The notes under the pieces are model-generated. The model saw only the letters and a program-made list of their open reading frames with translations. It did no database searches and had not been told where the DNA came from. DNA of 64,000 bases from Acetobacter thailandicus. GTDB taxonomy: Bacteria; Pseudomonadota; Alphaproteobacteria; Acetobacterales; Acetobacteraceae. Positions 1 to 8,064 of the stretch are shown in pieces; position 1 is the stretch's first letter; every line of letters begins with the position of its first letter. The stretch is from positions 347,908 to 411,907 of the forward strand of contig NZ_WOSV01000003.1 of assembly GCF_011516655.1 (NCBI RefSeq). The letters are read 5' to 3'. Position numbers and translations under genes: made by a program.

Positions 1-242
1 AGCAGTCAGGGGCGCAAACATGGGGGGCCATAACACAAGGTACTTTTTTGCGCACACTGGGGCTGATGGAACGCACTGAACAGCTGGCCGCTCATGCCAG
101 CCCGGCCGATGCGCAGAACTTACACCACGCCACAGCACGACTGGCAGCCCCTGAAAAAATGGGGCATCTTTTCAAAGTTCTTGCTCTCACCTCTGTGGGC
201 ATGAGTCCCCCTCCTGGTTTTACGAAAGGACCGGCTGCATGA
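1..242 (+). CDS. SAM-dependent methyltransferase, MidA family (C-terminal part)
   Basis: Only the last 79 or so codons are in the window, read in the frame that starts at base 3; the true start lies upstream. The visible end contains TQGTFLRTLGL and later MGHLFKVLAL, which match the C-terminus of the COG1565/NDUFAF7-MidA family. These methyltransferases modify arginine in partner proteins; in mitochondria the target is a complex I subunit, and the bacterial substrate is unclear. The stop overlaps the start of pgeF by 4 bases (ATGA), so the two are translationally coupled. An internal TTG at 48 could be called as a start, but the frame is open to the window edge, so it is treated as a partial gene. 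Confidence 0.75.
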   Translation, partial: QSGAQTWGAITQGTFLRTLGLMERTEQLAAHASPADAQNLHHATARLAAPEKMGHLFKVLALTSVGMSPPPGFTKGPAA

Positions 243-1042
243 CATCTGCCGCCTCACTGCCTCAGCAGGCACTTTCACCTCTCACCAGCATACTCCTTAA
301 ACAGGCCCGTCACGGTTTTTTCACCCGTGAAGGAGGTGTTTCAACCGGACCTTATGCCAGCCTGAACTGCTCTGTACGCTCTGAAGATACCCCCGCACAC
401 CTGCGTGAAAACAGACGCCGCATTGCTGACTGGATCAAAGTGCCTGAAAACGGGCTGACAAGCCTGTCTCAGGTACACGGAAAACGGGTTATCACTGTCA
501 CTGAACCACTCCCCGCCGGCCAGCTGGAAGAAGCTGATGCCATGGTAACACGCAATCCGGCTATTGCACTGGGCACTATTACAGCTGACTGCGCACCGGT
601 ATTATTTGCTTCTGCTGACGGGCAGCTTGTCGGAGCGGCTCATGCAGGCTGGCGCGGTGCTCTGGCTGGCGTGATTGAAGCTACTCTTGACGTCATGCAG
701 CACGAAGGAGCGCCTGTTGCCGGAATTTATGCCACCGTCGGCCCCTGCATCGCCCAGAGCAGCTACGAAACCGGTGAAGACATGCATTCTGAGATAACAA
801 AGAGCGACCCTGACGCCGCACGCTTTTTTATACCAGGGAAACGAACCGGCCATTATCAGTTCGACTTAGGCGGATGGTGCCTTTTCAGACTTAAAAGAGC
901 AGGTGTGCAACATGCTTCTCTGCTCGGCGTTGATACATTTTCTAATGAAAAACAATTTTTCAGCCATCGTCGCCGCACGCTGACTGGCAATGGCCCGCTG
1001 GGGCATCAGCTTTCTGTTATCTCACCAGGAGCGCGCGCATAA
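239..1042 (+). CDS. pgeF: Purine nucleoside phosphorylase / laccase-domain protein, YfiH-PgeF family
   Basis: A 267-aa protein of the usual family length. The metal and substrate ligands of the YfiH/PgeF fold are visible: His in SQVHGKRVI, Cys in ADCAPVLFA and His in AHAGWRGALAG. Family members were first named polyphenol oxidases. They are now assigned purine nucleoside phosphorylase activity, and E. coli YfiH has been linked to editing of peptidoglycan precursors. The protein has no signal peptide, so it is cytoplasmic. It sits in a tight trio: ATGA overlap with the upstream methyltransferase and TAATG overlap with the downstream lipoprotein gene. Family assignment is firm; the exact substrate is known only from homologues. 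Confidence 0.9.
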   Translation: MTSAASLPQQALSPLTSILLKQARHGFFTREGGVSTGPYASLNCSVRSEDTPAHLRENRRRIADWIKVPENGLTSLSQVHGKRVITVTEPLPAGQLEEADAMVTRNPAIALGTITADCAPVLFASADGQLVGAAHAGWRGALAGVIEATLDVMQHEGAPVAGIYATVGPCIAQSSYETGEDMHSEITKSDPDAARFFIPGKRTGHYQFDLGGWCLFRLKRAGVQHASLLGVDTFSNEKQFFSHRRRTLTGNGPLGHQLSVISPGARA

Positions 1043-1983
1043 TGCTCTTCACTTTACGTCAGACAACTCTTCTCCCTTTGTCTGCCCTTCTGATGCTCGG
1101 TGGCTGTATGCATGTACCCCGCCCTTTTTCAGACCCAGGTGCAAAGGCACGACAGCTTGCAGCTAACGCGCCGCCCTCGCGTCTTGATGTACCTCAGCCA
1201 GAACACACAGATCTTTCTCCGGCTAACTCAGCACTGCTATCGCAGGATATCGCTGAAGCGCTCCTTCAGCAGACTATCCCTGCAATTGCACAGCCTGCCA
1301 GAAAAGGGGACTGGTGGCTTAAGGTCACAACTGAGCAGCGTAACGATATGATTGTGCCGCTCTACACTGTCATGACACCGCAAAACACCGTGCGGGCAAC
1401 ACAGGAAGGCGTGCCCATTCCTGAAGAAATGTGGAACGAAGCCACCCCTGAATTTTTAAAGCAGGTTGCCAGCGACGCTGCTCCGCGCGTTTCTGCTGTG
1501 CTAAGCGGTATCCAGGCAGACCAGATGAATAAAGACCCCAACAGCCTGAAACACAGACCCGCACGCGTTTATTTCTCTGGTGTGAAGGGTGCTCCGGGGG
1601 ATGGCAACATCTCACTGGCACGGGCTTTTGTAACCTATTTTCACAACACCCCTGATGTCCTGCAAAACAACCCCGCTGATGTTGACTTCACCGTAAACTG
1701 CCATGTTACCCTGACCAATGCTCCTGCCGGCACCACCAGCCACCCACAGCAGCACATTGAAATTGTCTGGCAGGTTTTAGATAAGAATGGCAAAGAAGCC
1801 GGAGCAGCAACGCAGCTGCACGACATTGATGCCCACTCTCTTGATAATTACTGGGGTGATGTTGCCAGCGCAGCGGCACAGGAAGCTGCAGCAGCTGTAG
1901 ATCAGATTCTTAGTCGCTATTCAGGACGTGATGACGCCCCTCTTCCCGACCCGGCCTCAAAGAAAAAATCTTCAGATAAATAA
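1042..1983 (+). CDS. Putative outer-envelope lipoprotein of unknown function
   Basis: A 313-aa protein that begins with a lipoprotein signal: hydrophobic stretch, lipobox LGGC and Cys at about residue 22. The residue after Cys is Met rather than Asp, which favours outer-membrane sorting under the enteric rule. The mature part is soluble and Ala/Pro-rich, with a central segment (VYFSGVKGAPGDGNISLARA) and a helical Ala-rich C-terminus ending in a Lys/Ser tail. I do not recognise a defined domain. The start codon overlaps the pgeF stop by one base and no other gene follows, so it is the last gene of that operon. It is probably a lineage-restricted envelope protein. Confidence 0.75.
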   Translation: MLFTLRQTTLLPLSALLMLGGCMHVPRPFSDPGAKARQLAANAPPSRLDVPQPEHTDLSPANSALLSQDIAEALLQQTIPAIAQPARKGDWWLKVTTEQRNDMIVPLYTVMTPQNTVRATQEGVPIPEEMWNEATPEFLKQVASDAAPRVSAVLSGIQADQMNKDPNSLKHRPARVYFSGVKGAPGDGNISLARAFVTYFHNTPDVLQNNPADVDFTVNCHVTLTNAPAGTTSHPQQHIEIVWQVLDKNGKEAGAATQLHDIDAHSLDNYWGDVASAAAQEAAAAVDQILSRYSGRDDAPLPDPASKKKSSDK

Positions 1984-1993
1984 GTAGCTGCCA

Positions 1994-2030
1994 TATCCCC
2001 TTCTGCGCAAAATTTCCGCAGAAGGGGATA
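1994..2030. terminator. Bidirectional hairpin between convergent genes
   Basis: A perfect 14-bp inverted repeat (TATCCCCTTCTGCG and its complement) around a 9-nt loop lies 10 bases after the lipoprotein stop. It sits before the end of the convergent SMR gene. There is no long T-run, only AT-rich flanks, so it is inferred to be a shared transcription terminator. Confidence 0.7.
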
Positions 2031-2055
2031 CAAAATTATTAAGCAGCCTGATGTA

Positions 2056-2394
2056 TTAATTGCCGCATAATTTAAGCCCGATAACACACAGCACAATACC
2101 ACTGATGAACACCAGCCGCATGGCTGAAACAGGCTCATGAAAAACGATCATACCGAACACAACAGTGCCTGCAGCCCCCAGGGCTGTCCAGACAGCATAT
2201 GCTGTACCCATAGGGATACTACGCGTTGCCAGCTGTATAAGGCTGATGCTGGTCACCATGCACACTAACAGTCCGGCAAACCAGCCAATATCGCTCAGAC
2301 TTTTTGTAAAACGTAAACAGGTTGTAAACCCTATTTCGAGAATACCGCTTACGATTAAATAAAACCAGTCCAACAAAAAATTCCTTTTTTTCAT
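2056..2394 (-). CDS. Small multidrug resistance (SMR) transporter, SugE/Gdx-like
   Basis: A 112-aa four-helix inner-membrane protein of SMR length. The essential membrane Glu is present in SGILEIGF in helix 1. Helix 3 carries GTAYAVWTALGAAGTV and the C-terminus has AMRLVF then VIGLKL, which is closer to the SugE/Gdx guanidinium-exporter branch than to EmrE/QacE. SMR proteins act as dual-topology dimers that exchange protons for cationic substrates. I chose the start at MKKRNFL because the longer frame adds a polar N-terminus unlike the family. Only one SMR gene is present, consistent with a homodimer. I found no guanidine riboswitch in the AT-rich 125 bases upstream. Substrate is inferred from subfamily motifs. 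Confidence 0.85.
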   Translation of the reverse strand: MKKRNFLLDWFYLIVSGILEIGFTTCLRFTKSLSDIGWFAGLLVCMVTSISLIQLATRSIPMGTAYAVWTALGAAGTVVFGMIVFHEPVSAMRLVFISGIVLCVIGLKLCGN

Positions 2395-2519
2395 ATCGTT
2401 AAAAATAAAATATCTTTTCTTATTATCACGGCATAAAAAAAACAACTTCTCTTTCTCAAATATATTAAATATTTTATAATATATTTGTTATTTCTATAAA
2501 ATTTAAAGAAGGATTTTTA

Positions 2520-3092
2520 ATGATAGAAATTTCAAAACATAAAATTGTCCTATTATTCTTTTTTACTCTGCTTACAGGACATGCGACATCTTATGCACAA
2601 AATATTAGTGAAGAAGATAAACTGACACAAAAAATTATCGAATTTTACAACTACACCGGAAATGATGATGTTTATTATTTAAATGATTTATTTAAAATTA
2701 AATTAAAACGGGAAGTTTCAGAGAATAGTAATACATACACTGACAGGTATGTTTATATTAATAAAGTTTACTCTATTAATGTTGCCCATATTTCTGTCGC
2801 CGTCAAACGCCTGTCAGACAATAATAATATTTACTTTGATATCGCTGCTCTGTCTGCGCAGTGCTGGAACTTTCGTTCATTTGCAAATGCAATGACTGAA
2901 CCTCCTTCTGAAACAAACAGTGTTATGAATGATCCTGACTATGCCATATATCAGCGCCAGCTCTCACAGCAGCATGTTGTCTGGGTCAGCCCTGTAAGCG
3001 GCAATAAGCTCTCGCTCGATTATATAAATGACCCCATGAAATACGGTGGTCGTGACTGTATCAGAGCAATTACGATTGCAAGAGAACACTGA
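2520..3092 (+). CDS. Secreted protein of unknown function
   Basis: A 190-aa protein with a clear N-terminal signal peptide (hydrophobic VLLFFFTLLTG, then cleavage expected after SYAQ). The first half of the gene is unusually AT-rich compared with its neighbours and the mature N-terminus is rich in Asn, Asp, Lys and Tyr, which suggests horizontal acquisition. There are two Cys in the mature region, which could form a disulfide. A good ribosome site (AGAAGGA) precedes the ATG. No known domain is recognisable. It is divergent from the SMR gene, and the 125-bp spacer must contain both promoters. Confidence 0.65.
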   Translation: MIEISKHKIVLLFFFTLLTGHATSYAQNISEEDKLTQKIIEFYNYTGNDDVYYLNDLFKIKLKREVSENSNTYTDRYVYINKVYSINVAHISVAVKRLSDNNNIYFDIAALSAQCWNFRSFANAMTEPPSETNSVMNDPDYAIYQRQLSQQHVVWVSPVSGNKLSLDYINDPMKYGGRDCIRAITIAREH

Positions 3093-3140
3093 CATTCTTC
3101 TGCCGCAGGTGCACACTCTGAATATCGCAGGCCAGGGGCA

Positions 3141-3180
3141 GTGACCGGCCAGCCCCATATTTCTGAGGCAGGCCGGTCAC
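3141..3180. terminator. Hairpin between convergent genes
   Basis: A perfect 10-bp inverted repeat, GTGACCGGCC with GGCCGGTCAC, around a 20-nt loop. It lies between the ends of the secreted protein gene and the peptide transporter gene. There is no T-run, so termination is inferred from position and stem strength. Confidence 0.5.
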
Positions 3181-3227
3181 ACCACTTTAAACATCGGCCC
3201 GGACTGACCGCATAAAGCCGGGCTCTC

Positions 3228-4724
3228 TCAGGCTTCTGACTGCTCCTGCGCAGCACGATGCTGTGCATCCCACTTACGTGTAAATGGAAGGCAGATAACA
3301 AACAATAATGTGCAGATTACAGCTGTAAAAAACAATATACGAAATAAACCTGCATAAGCATGCAACGTCGTGACCAGATCTGTGGCAGCAACGCCCTCGC
3401 CAATGGCAGCATAGTTTGCCATGATACTTCCCAGATACATAGCAACACCGTTTGACACACAATAGCTGCCCATCATAAATGCGCCAACATTTGCAGGAAC
3501 ATACCGGGCAACCACAGCAAGCCCCAGCGCACTGATCAGCAGTTCACCCACTGATAACGCCCCGTAAGCCCAGAACATAACCCATGGCGATACCAGCGTT
3601 GTACTTGTTGCCGCACTCCACCACCAGATCAGAAAAGCCAGAGCAACAAGAGCAAAACCGGCTATAAATTTTTCAGCAATAGGAAAATTCCAGCCACGTT
3701 TTTCTATCGTGCCGTAAACCCATGACAGAACAGGACTGGCTGCCATAATCCACAAAGGATTCAGCGCCTGAAACTGCCCCGCAGACATAGAAAACAGCGT
3801 ATGCCCGAACAGGGTAAACTGTGAGCTGACATCACGCAGCGCAAACAATGTAAGAGAAGTGACCATCTGCTGATAAAAAATGAAATACAGCATCGTCTGT
3901 ACGATCAGCAGATAAGCAAGCCTTAAGCCGGGTCTGAAAGCCTCCTCCGCTTTAGCGTAAAGATAAATCCAGATACCAAGGGTCACAATAGCGGCCAGCC
4001 AGACGCAGCCTCTGCCCAGTGAGGGAGAGCCAAGCACTGCCAGCAGAACAGCGCCTGCAACCACCATAGCGCCAATCACTGCACCCATACGGCCCCATGC
4101 TACGGGCTCAAAGTCAGGAGCTGAACCAATATGCTGCAACCGGCTACGAAACAGCAGATAGCTCAGCACGCCAAAGGCCAGACCAGCAGAGCAAACAAAG
4201 AAAGGAGGCCCCCAGCCAAAACGCTGCTGCAGCCAGGGTGTCAGCAAAAGGGAGAAGGTAGAACCGACATTGATGCTCATGTAATAAATTGTAAAAGCAA
4301 CGTCGATCTTTGCATCATCGCCTTCGTAAATGCGGCGTACAAGGTTAGCGGCATTTGCTTTAAACAGGCCATTACCCAGCGCAATCACTGATAATGCTGC
4401 GAAAAGGGCCATCTGACCGCCAAAGTCAAAACCCAGCAGGGCATAACCCAGCGTCAGCACAATACCCCCCATAAGCATGGTGCGACGAGAGCCCAGCACG
4501 GCATCACCAAGCCAGCCACCAACAGCCGGAGCTGCGTAAGTGATAGCTGCAAATGTGCCCCACAGCAGGTTGGCCTGTTTGTCGCCAAAACCCAGCCGCT
4601 GGACCATATAAAGCAGCAGGATCCCCTGCATGCCATAAAAACCAAACCGCTCCCATAACTCTATGGCAAGCACGACAGAGAAAGACTGCGCCCTGGCAGG
4701 TGCGCGAGGTAAAGATGCTGTCAT
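3228..4724 (-). CDS. Proton-dependent oligopeptide (POT/PTR2) family transporter
   Basis: A 498-aa polytopic inner-membrane protein with the number of hydrophobic segments expected for a 14-helix bacterial POT carrier. The diagnostic ExxER-type motif in helix 1 (ELWERFGFYGMQGI) and the PTR2 signature region (GGWLGDAVLGSRRTM) are present. The role is uptake of di- and tripeptides by proton symport. I chose the ATG at 4724 because it has an upstream CGGAG ribosome site and places helix 1 about 20 residues from the N-terminus. An in-frame extension to 4850 adds an unlikely polar leader. It is transcribed alone, divergent from icd. The exact peptide range cannot be read from sequence. Confidence 0.9.
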   Translation of the reverse strand: MTASLPRAPARAQSFSVVLAIELWERFGFYGMQGILLLYMVQRLGFGDKQANLLWGTFAAITYAAPAVGGWLGDAVLGSRRTMLMGGIVLTLGYALLGFDFGGQMALFAALSVIALGNGLFKANAANLVRRIYEGDDAKIDVAFTIYYMSINVGSTFSLLLTPWLQQRFGWGPPFFVCSAGLAFGVLSYLLFRSRLQHIGSAPDFEPVAWGRMGAVIGAMVVAGAVLLAVLGSPSLGRGCVWLAAIVTLGIWIYLYAKAEEAFRPGLRLAYLLIVQTMLYFIFYQQMVTSLTLFALRDVSSQFTLFGHTLFSMSAGQFQALNPLWIMAASPVLSWVYGTIEKRGWNFPIAEKFIAGFALVALAFLIWWWSAATSTTLVSPWVMFWAYGALSVGELLISALGLAVVARYVPANVGAFMMGSYCVSNGVAMYLGSIMANYAAIGEGVAATDLVTTLHAYAGLFRILFFTAVICTLLFVICLPFTRKWDAQHRAAQEQSEA

Positions 4725-4955
4725 AAGGCTCCGACCATATTGTAATCTCTTTTCCAGAACAGATATACCTGCGCTGTGCAGGTTTGTTGCTGACAGGCTT
4801 TTACACGAAGTGATTTTAAATCGCACCTGTAACAAAGCCAGAGATATCATATCTCGTCAGAAACAAGTCCGTACCAGAACGCTTACCCCACAGCCCGGCG
4901 GTTAACCGGCACTGTGTCGTATTCTCACATTTTTTTCGGAACTGGTGTTATTTCA

Positions 4956-6176
4956 ATGGCAAAGATCAAGGTAAAAAATCCCATCGTAGAAATGGACGGC
5001 GATGAAATGACCCGCATTATCTGGCATTTTATTCGCGAAAAACTGATTCTCCCCTATCTTGATGTCGATCTGAAATACTACGACCTGGGAATCGAACACC
5101 GTGATGCAACCGATGACCAGGTAACAGTCGACGCAGCTGAAGCCACAAAACGCTACGGCGTCGCAGTAAAATGCGCGACCATTACACCTGATGAAGCCCG
5201 CGTTGAAGAATTTGGCCTCAAACGTATGTACCGTTCACCCAACGGCACTATCCGTAACATTCTTGATGGTACAATCTTCCGTGAGCCAATCGTCTGCTCA
5301 AACGTCCCTCGTCTTGTACCACACTGGACAAAACCAATTGTCATCGGCCGTCATGCTTATGGTGATATTTACCGCGCAGCAGAAACCAAAATCCCGGGGC
5401 CTGGCAAAGTTACCCTGAACTACGTTCCTGCTGACGGTGGTGAAAGCATCACCCTCGATGTGCATGATTTTAAAGGTCCAGGCGTAACCCTTGGCATGCA
5501 CAACACCCGTGCATCAATCGAAGGCTTTGCCCGCGCCTCTCTCTCCTACGGCAGAGACCGTAACCTGCCCGTTTACCTCTCTACCAAAAATACCATCCTC
5601 AAAGCTTATGATGGTATGTTTAAGGATGTTTTCCAGGAGGTTTATGAGCGCGAATTCAGGGCAGATTTTGAAAAAGCCGGCCTGACCTATGAACACCGCC
5701 TGATTGACGACATGGTGGCCTGTGCCCTGAAATGGAACGGCGGCTATGTATGGGCCTGTAAAAACTATGACGGTGACGTAGAAAGCGACATCGTAGCACA
5801 GGGATTTGGCAGCCTGGGCCTTATGACCTCTGTTCTGCTCAGCCCGACAGGTGATGTTGTTGAAGCCGAAGCTGCACATGGCACGGTGACCCGTCACTAC
5901 CGTGAGCACCAGAAAGGCAAGGCAACCAGCACCAACCCGATTGCCTCTATCTTTGCATGGACACGGGGACTGGCTTACCGCGGTCGCTTTGATAATACCC
6001 CCGATGTTGTACATTTTGCCGGCACACTTGAGAAAGTCTGCATCGACACCGTCGAATCAGGTAAAATGACTAAAGATCTCGCGATGCTTGTCGGCAAAGA
6101 TACCCCATGGCTCGACACACAGTCATTCCTTGATGCGCTGGATGCCGGTCTGAAAAAAGAATTCGCTAAATCCTGA
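4956..6176 (+). CDS. icd: NADP-dependent isocitrate dehydrogenase
   Basis: A 406-aa cytoplasmic enzyme that oxidatively decarboxylates isocitrate to 2-oxoglutarate with NADP. The sequence is of the short eukaryote-like type found in many Alphaproteobacteria: [16 protein letters not shown] at the start, the substrate-binding loop [13 protein letters not shown], the metal-site segment [15 protein letters not shown] and the cofactor region [18 protein letters not shown] chose the ATG at 4956; upstream in-frame codons to 4914 add residues not found in the family. It is monocistronic, divergent from the peptide transporter, and followed by a strong terminator. Confidence 0.96.
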   Translation: MAKIKVKNPIVEMDGDEMTRIIWHFIREKLILPYLDVDLKYYDLGIEHRDATDDQVTVDAAEATKRYGVAVKCATITPDEARVEEFGLKRMYRSPNGTIRNILDGTIFREPIVCSNVPRLVPHWTKPIVIGRHAYGDIYRAAETKIPGPGKVTLNYVPADGGESITLDVHDFKGPGVTLGMHNTRASIEGFARASLSYGRDRNLPVYLSTKNTILKAYDGMFKDVFQEVYEREFRADFEKAGLTYEHRLIDDMVACALKWNGGYVWACKNYDGDVESDIVAQGFGSLGLMTSVLLSPTGDVVEAEAAHGTVTRHYREHQKGKATSTNPIASIFAWTRGLAYRGRFDNTPDVVHFAGTLEKVCIDTVESGKMTKDLAMLVGKDTPWLDTQSFLDALDAGLKKEFAKS

Positions 6177-6205
6177 TCATCTGATCTCTGCGAAAAATAT
6201 TATGA

Positions 6206-6239
6206 AAGGGGAGCCTTCTCACAGGGGCTCCCTTTTTTT
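6206..6239 (+). terminator. Rho-independent terminator of icd
   Basis: A GC-rich stem (GGGGAGCC pairing with GGCTCCC) with a short loop is followed by seven T residues. It starts about 30 bases after the icd stop. Confidence 0.9.
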
Positions 6240-6335
6240 GTGAAAACCGCTAATGTGCCTGCCCGCACAGCACTCGTCCATTTTATGGGCCTGCCTCATT
6301 CAGTCAGTCATACCTCAGAAAGGTTTTTTAACATC

Positions 6336-7358
6336 ATGGCCGACACGCCCGTTGAAACAGATGTTGTCATTATTGGCGCAGGTCCGGCTGGACTCTTCGC
6401 CGCATTTCAGTGCGCTATGCTACGCCTGAACTGCCTGCTCATTGATGTTCTGCCAGAAGTTGGTGGTCAGTGTATCGCCCTTTACCCTGAAAAGCCCATC
6501 TATGACATTCCGGCCTGCCCGGCGATTGAAGCCTCTCAGCTGATCGCTCAGCTGGAAAAGCAAATTGCACCCTTTAATATTCCGCGCCTGCTTAAGCATC
6601 GCGTTGATGACGTTTCTGGCAACCGGGGCGACTTTTCTGTCAAAACTGACAAAGGTACAACCGTTAAAGCAAAAGCCATTATTATTGCTGCCGGAGCCGG
6701 TGCATTTGGCCCGAACCGCCCACCGCTTGAAGGTCTGGAGCACTTTGAAGAAACTGGCTCGGTGCAATATTATGTCCGCCGAAAAGCTGACTTTGCAAAC
6801 CGTAATATTGTGATTGCAGGAGGCGGGGATTCCGCACTCGACTGGGCACTCGCACTCAAAGATAATGCAAAAAAGCTGTATCTTGTACATCGTCGCGACC
6901 GTTTTCGTGGTGCGCCTGAAAGTTTACGACTGCTTGATGATGCTGTGGCTGCCGGGCAGATTGAAAAAATCACCCCATATCAGCTCCACGCCCTTCATGG
7001 AGAAAACGGTAAACTCAGTGCCGTTGAAGTCATTGATCTGGATGGCACAACCCGTAAACTGGAGGCTGACACTCTCCTGCCCTTCTTTGGCCTGGCCACC
7101 GACCTGGGGCCCATAGCCACATGGGATATTCAAACAGCACGCTCTGTTATTCCGGTCCGTCCCTCTGACTGCGAAACATCACGCGCAGGTATTTTTGCCA
7201 TTGGCGACATTGCGAGTTACCCAGGAAAGCTAAAACTTATTTTGCAGAGCTTTAGTGAAGCAGCCATGGCAACACATGCCATTCACCCGATTGTACACCC
7301 TGACCAGGCTTTGCACTTTGAGCATTCGACAACACGCGGCGTACCGGCAACCGCCTGA
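6336..7358 (+). CDS. Ferredoxin/flavodoxin--NADP(+) reductase, thioredoxin-reductase-like (type 2)
   Basis: A 340-aa flavoprotein. The FAD-binding motif GAGPAG is at residues 14-19, the NADP-binding motif GGGDSALDW is in the middle third, and a C-terminal FAD contact region contains IFAIGDIASYPGKLKLI. The CxxC redox pair of true thioredoxin reductase is missing; that region reads QCIALYPEKPIYDIPACP, which is typical of the TrxR-like FNR family. The expected role is electron transfer between NADPH and ferredoxin or flavodoxin. I chose the ATG at 6336 because AGAAAGG lies upstream and the Rossmann motif then falls at the family position; the frame is open from 6240. It is single-gene and followed by a terminator. 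Confidence 0.9.
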   Translation: MADTPVETDVVIIGAGPAGLFAAFQCAMLRLNCLLIDVLPEVGGQCIALYPEKPIYDIPACPAIEASQLIAQLEKQIAPFNIPRLLKHRVDDVSGNRGDFSVKTDKGTTVKAKAIIIAAGAGAFGPNRPPLEGLEHFEETGSVQYYVRRKADFANRNIVIAGGGDSALDWALALKDNAKKLYLVHRRDRFRGAPESLRLLDDAVAAGQIEKITPYQLHALHGENGKLSAVEVIDLDGTTRKLEADTLLPFFGLATDLGPIATWDIQTARSVIPVRPSDCETSRAGIFAIGDIASYPGKLKLILQSFSEAAMATHAIHPIVHPDQALHFEHSTTRGVPATA

Positions 7359-7387
7359 ATATTAAAGAAGGGCCAGATACATAAAAA

Positions 7388-7423
7388 AACAGAACCTCGG
7401 AGTTACCTCCGGGTTCTGTTTCA
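7388..7423. terminator. Bidirectional Rho-independent terminator
   Basis: A stem formed by ACAGAACC plus CGGAG, loop TTAC, then CTCCG plus GGTTCTGT. It is preceded by an A-run and followed by TTT, so it can stop transcription from both the reductase (+) and the His-rich gene (-). Confidence 0.85.
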
Positions 7424-7472
7424 GTCTCAGAGCTCAGGGGGGAGTTATACTCCACCCTGAAAAGAGACTTGC

Positions 7473-7760
7473 TTACTGAGCAGCTGCTGTTGAATCAGCG
7501 GCTGCTTTTGGCTTGTGATGACCATGATGGCCGTGTTTTTTACCATCATGCTGATGCTGGCCGTGATGAGCACCTTTCTTAGCAACGTCACCACTTTTAG
7601 AAGCGGAATCTGACGGAGGAGCTGGTGGCACATCACCTTTAGCAGGGACTTCAGAAGAAGCAGCAGGTGGTGCAGGAGGAGCTTCCTGAGCAAAAGAAGG
7701 GGCAGCTGCACCCATCAGAGCAACGACAGAAGCGGCTGAAAGAAAATGACGAAACTTCAT
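7473..7760 (-). CDS. Secreted His-rich low-complexity protein
   Basis: A 95-aa protein with a signal peptide (MKFRHFLSAASVVALMGAAA, cleavage after SFAQ). A short Pro/Ala/Ser-rich region follows, then a His/Lys/Gly stretch (GAHHGQHQHDGKKHGHHGHH). The His cluster suggests binding or buffering of Ni, Zn or Cu in the periplasm, but this is inference from composition only. I chose the ATG at 7760 because AAGGAG precedes it and the longer frame breaks the signal peptide. It is monocistronic, with an AT-rich leader upstream and a shared terminator downstream. Confidence 0.7.
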   Translation of the reverse strand: MKFRHFLSAASVVALMGAAAPSFAQEAPPAPPAASSEVPAKGDVPPAPPSDSASKSGDVAKKGAHHGQHQHDGKKHGHHGHHKPKAAADSTAAAQ

Positions 7761-8064
7761 CGAAAAATTTCTCCTTAAATAAGTCAGGTTCCTCACGGTC
7801 ACGATTTTATCGATATATCGCTGACACGTTCATACACAAACCCGACTAACATCCTGTTTATAACACGATCGCAAGACATCGTCTTGATATAAATTTTATA
7901 AATAAACGCGATTTGCCAGTATTTAAACTTATACTGATTATATTGCTGACATAATCCTGTTGTCAGGCATTACAAAACAACCTGCCATACCCCAATACCC
8001 GTTTTTGCACATAAAAAAAGCCAGCCTGCTATGCACAGGCTGGCCCTCTTCTAACGATAATGCC
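7761..8064. other. Intergenic stretch, promoter of the His-rich gene and typA terminator
   Basis: About 300 bases without a supported gene. The part next to 7760 should hold the promoter of the His-rich gene; the middle is AT-rich with no open frame I can defend. The part near 8020 holds the typA terminator. Confidence 0.5.
8012..8046 (-). terminator. Rho-independent terminator of typA
   Basis: Stem GCCAGCCTG with CAGGCTGGC. On the minus strand it is followed by a run of seven T residues, about 20 bases after the typA stop. Confidence 0.88.

Noticed and set aside
2395..2519. A guanidine riboswitch before the SugE-like gene
   Set aside because: The spacer is AT-rich and none of the conserved guanidine-I, II or III sequence blocks is visible.
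5514..6014. A 166-codon open frame antisense to icd
   Set aside because: Shadow of icd codons; Cys/His composition and lack of a family match argue against a protein.
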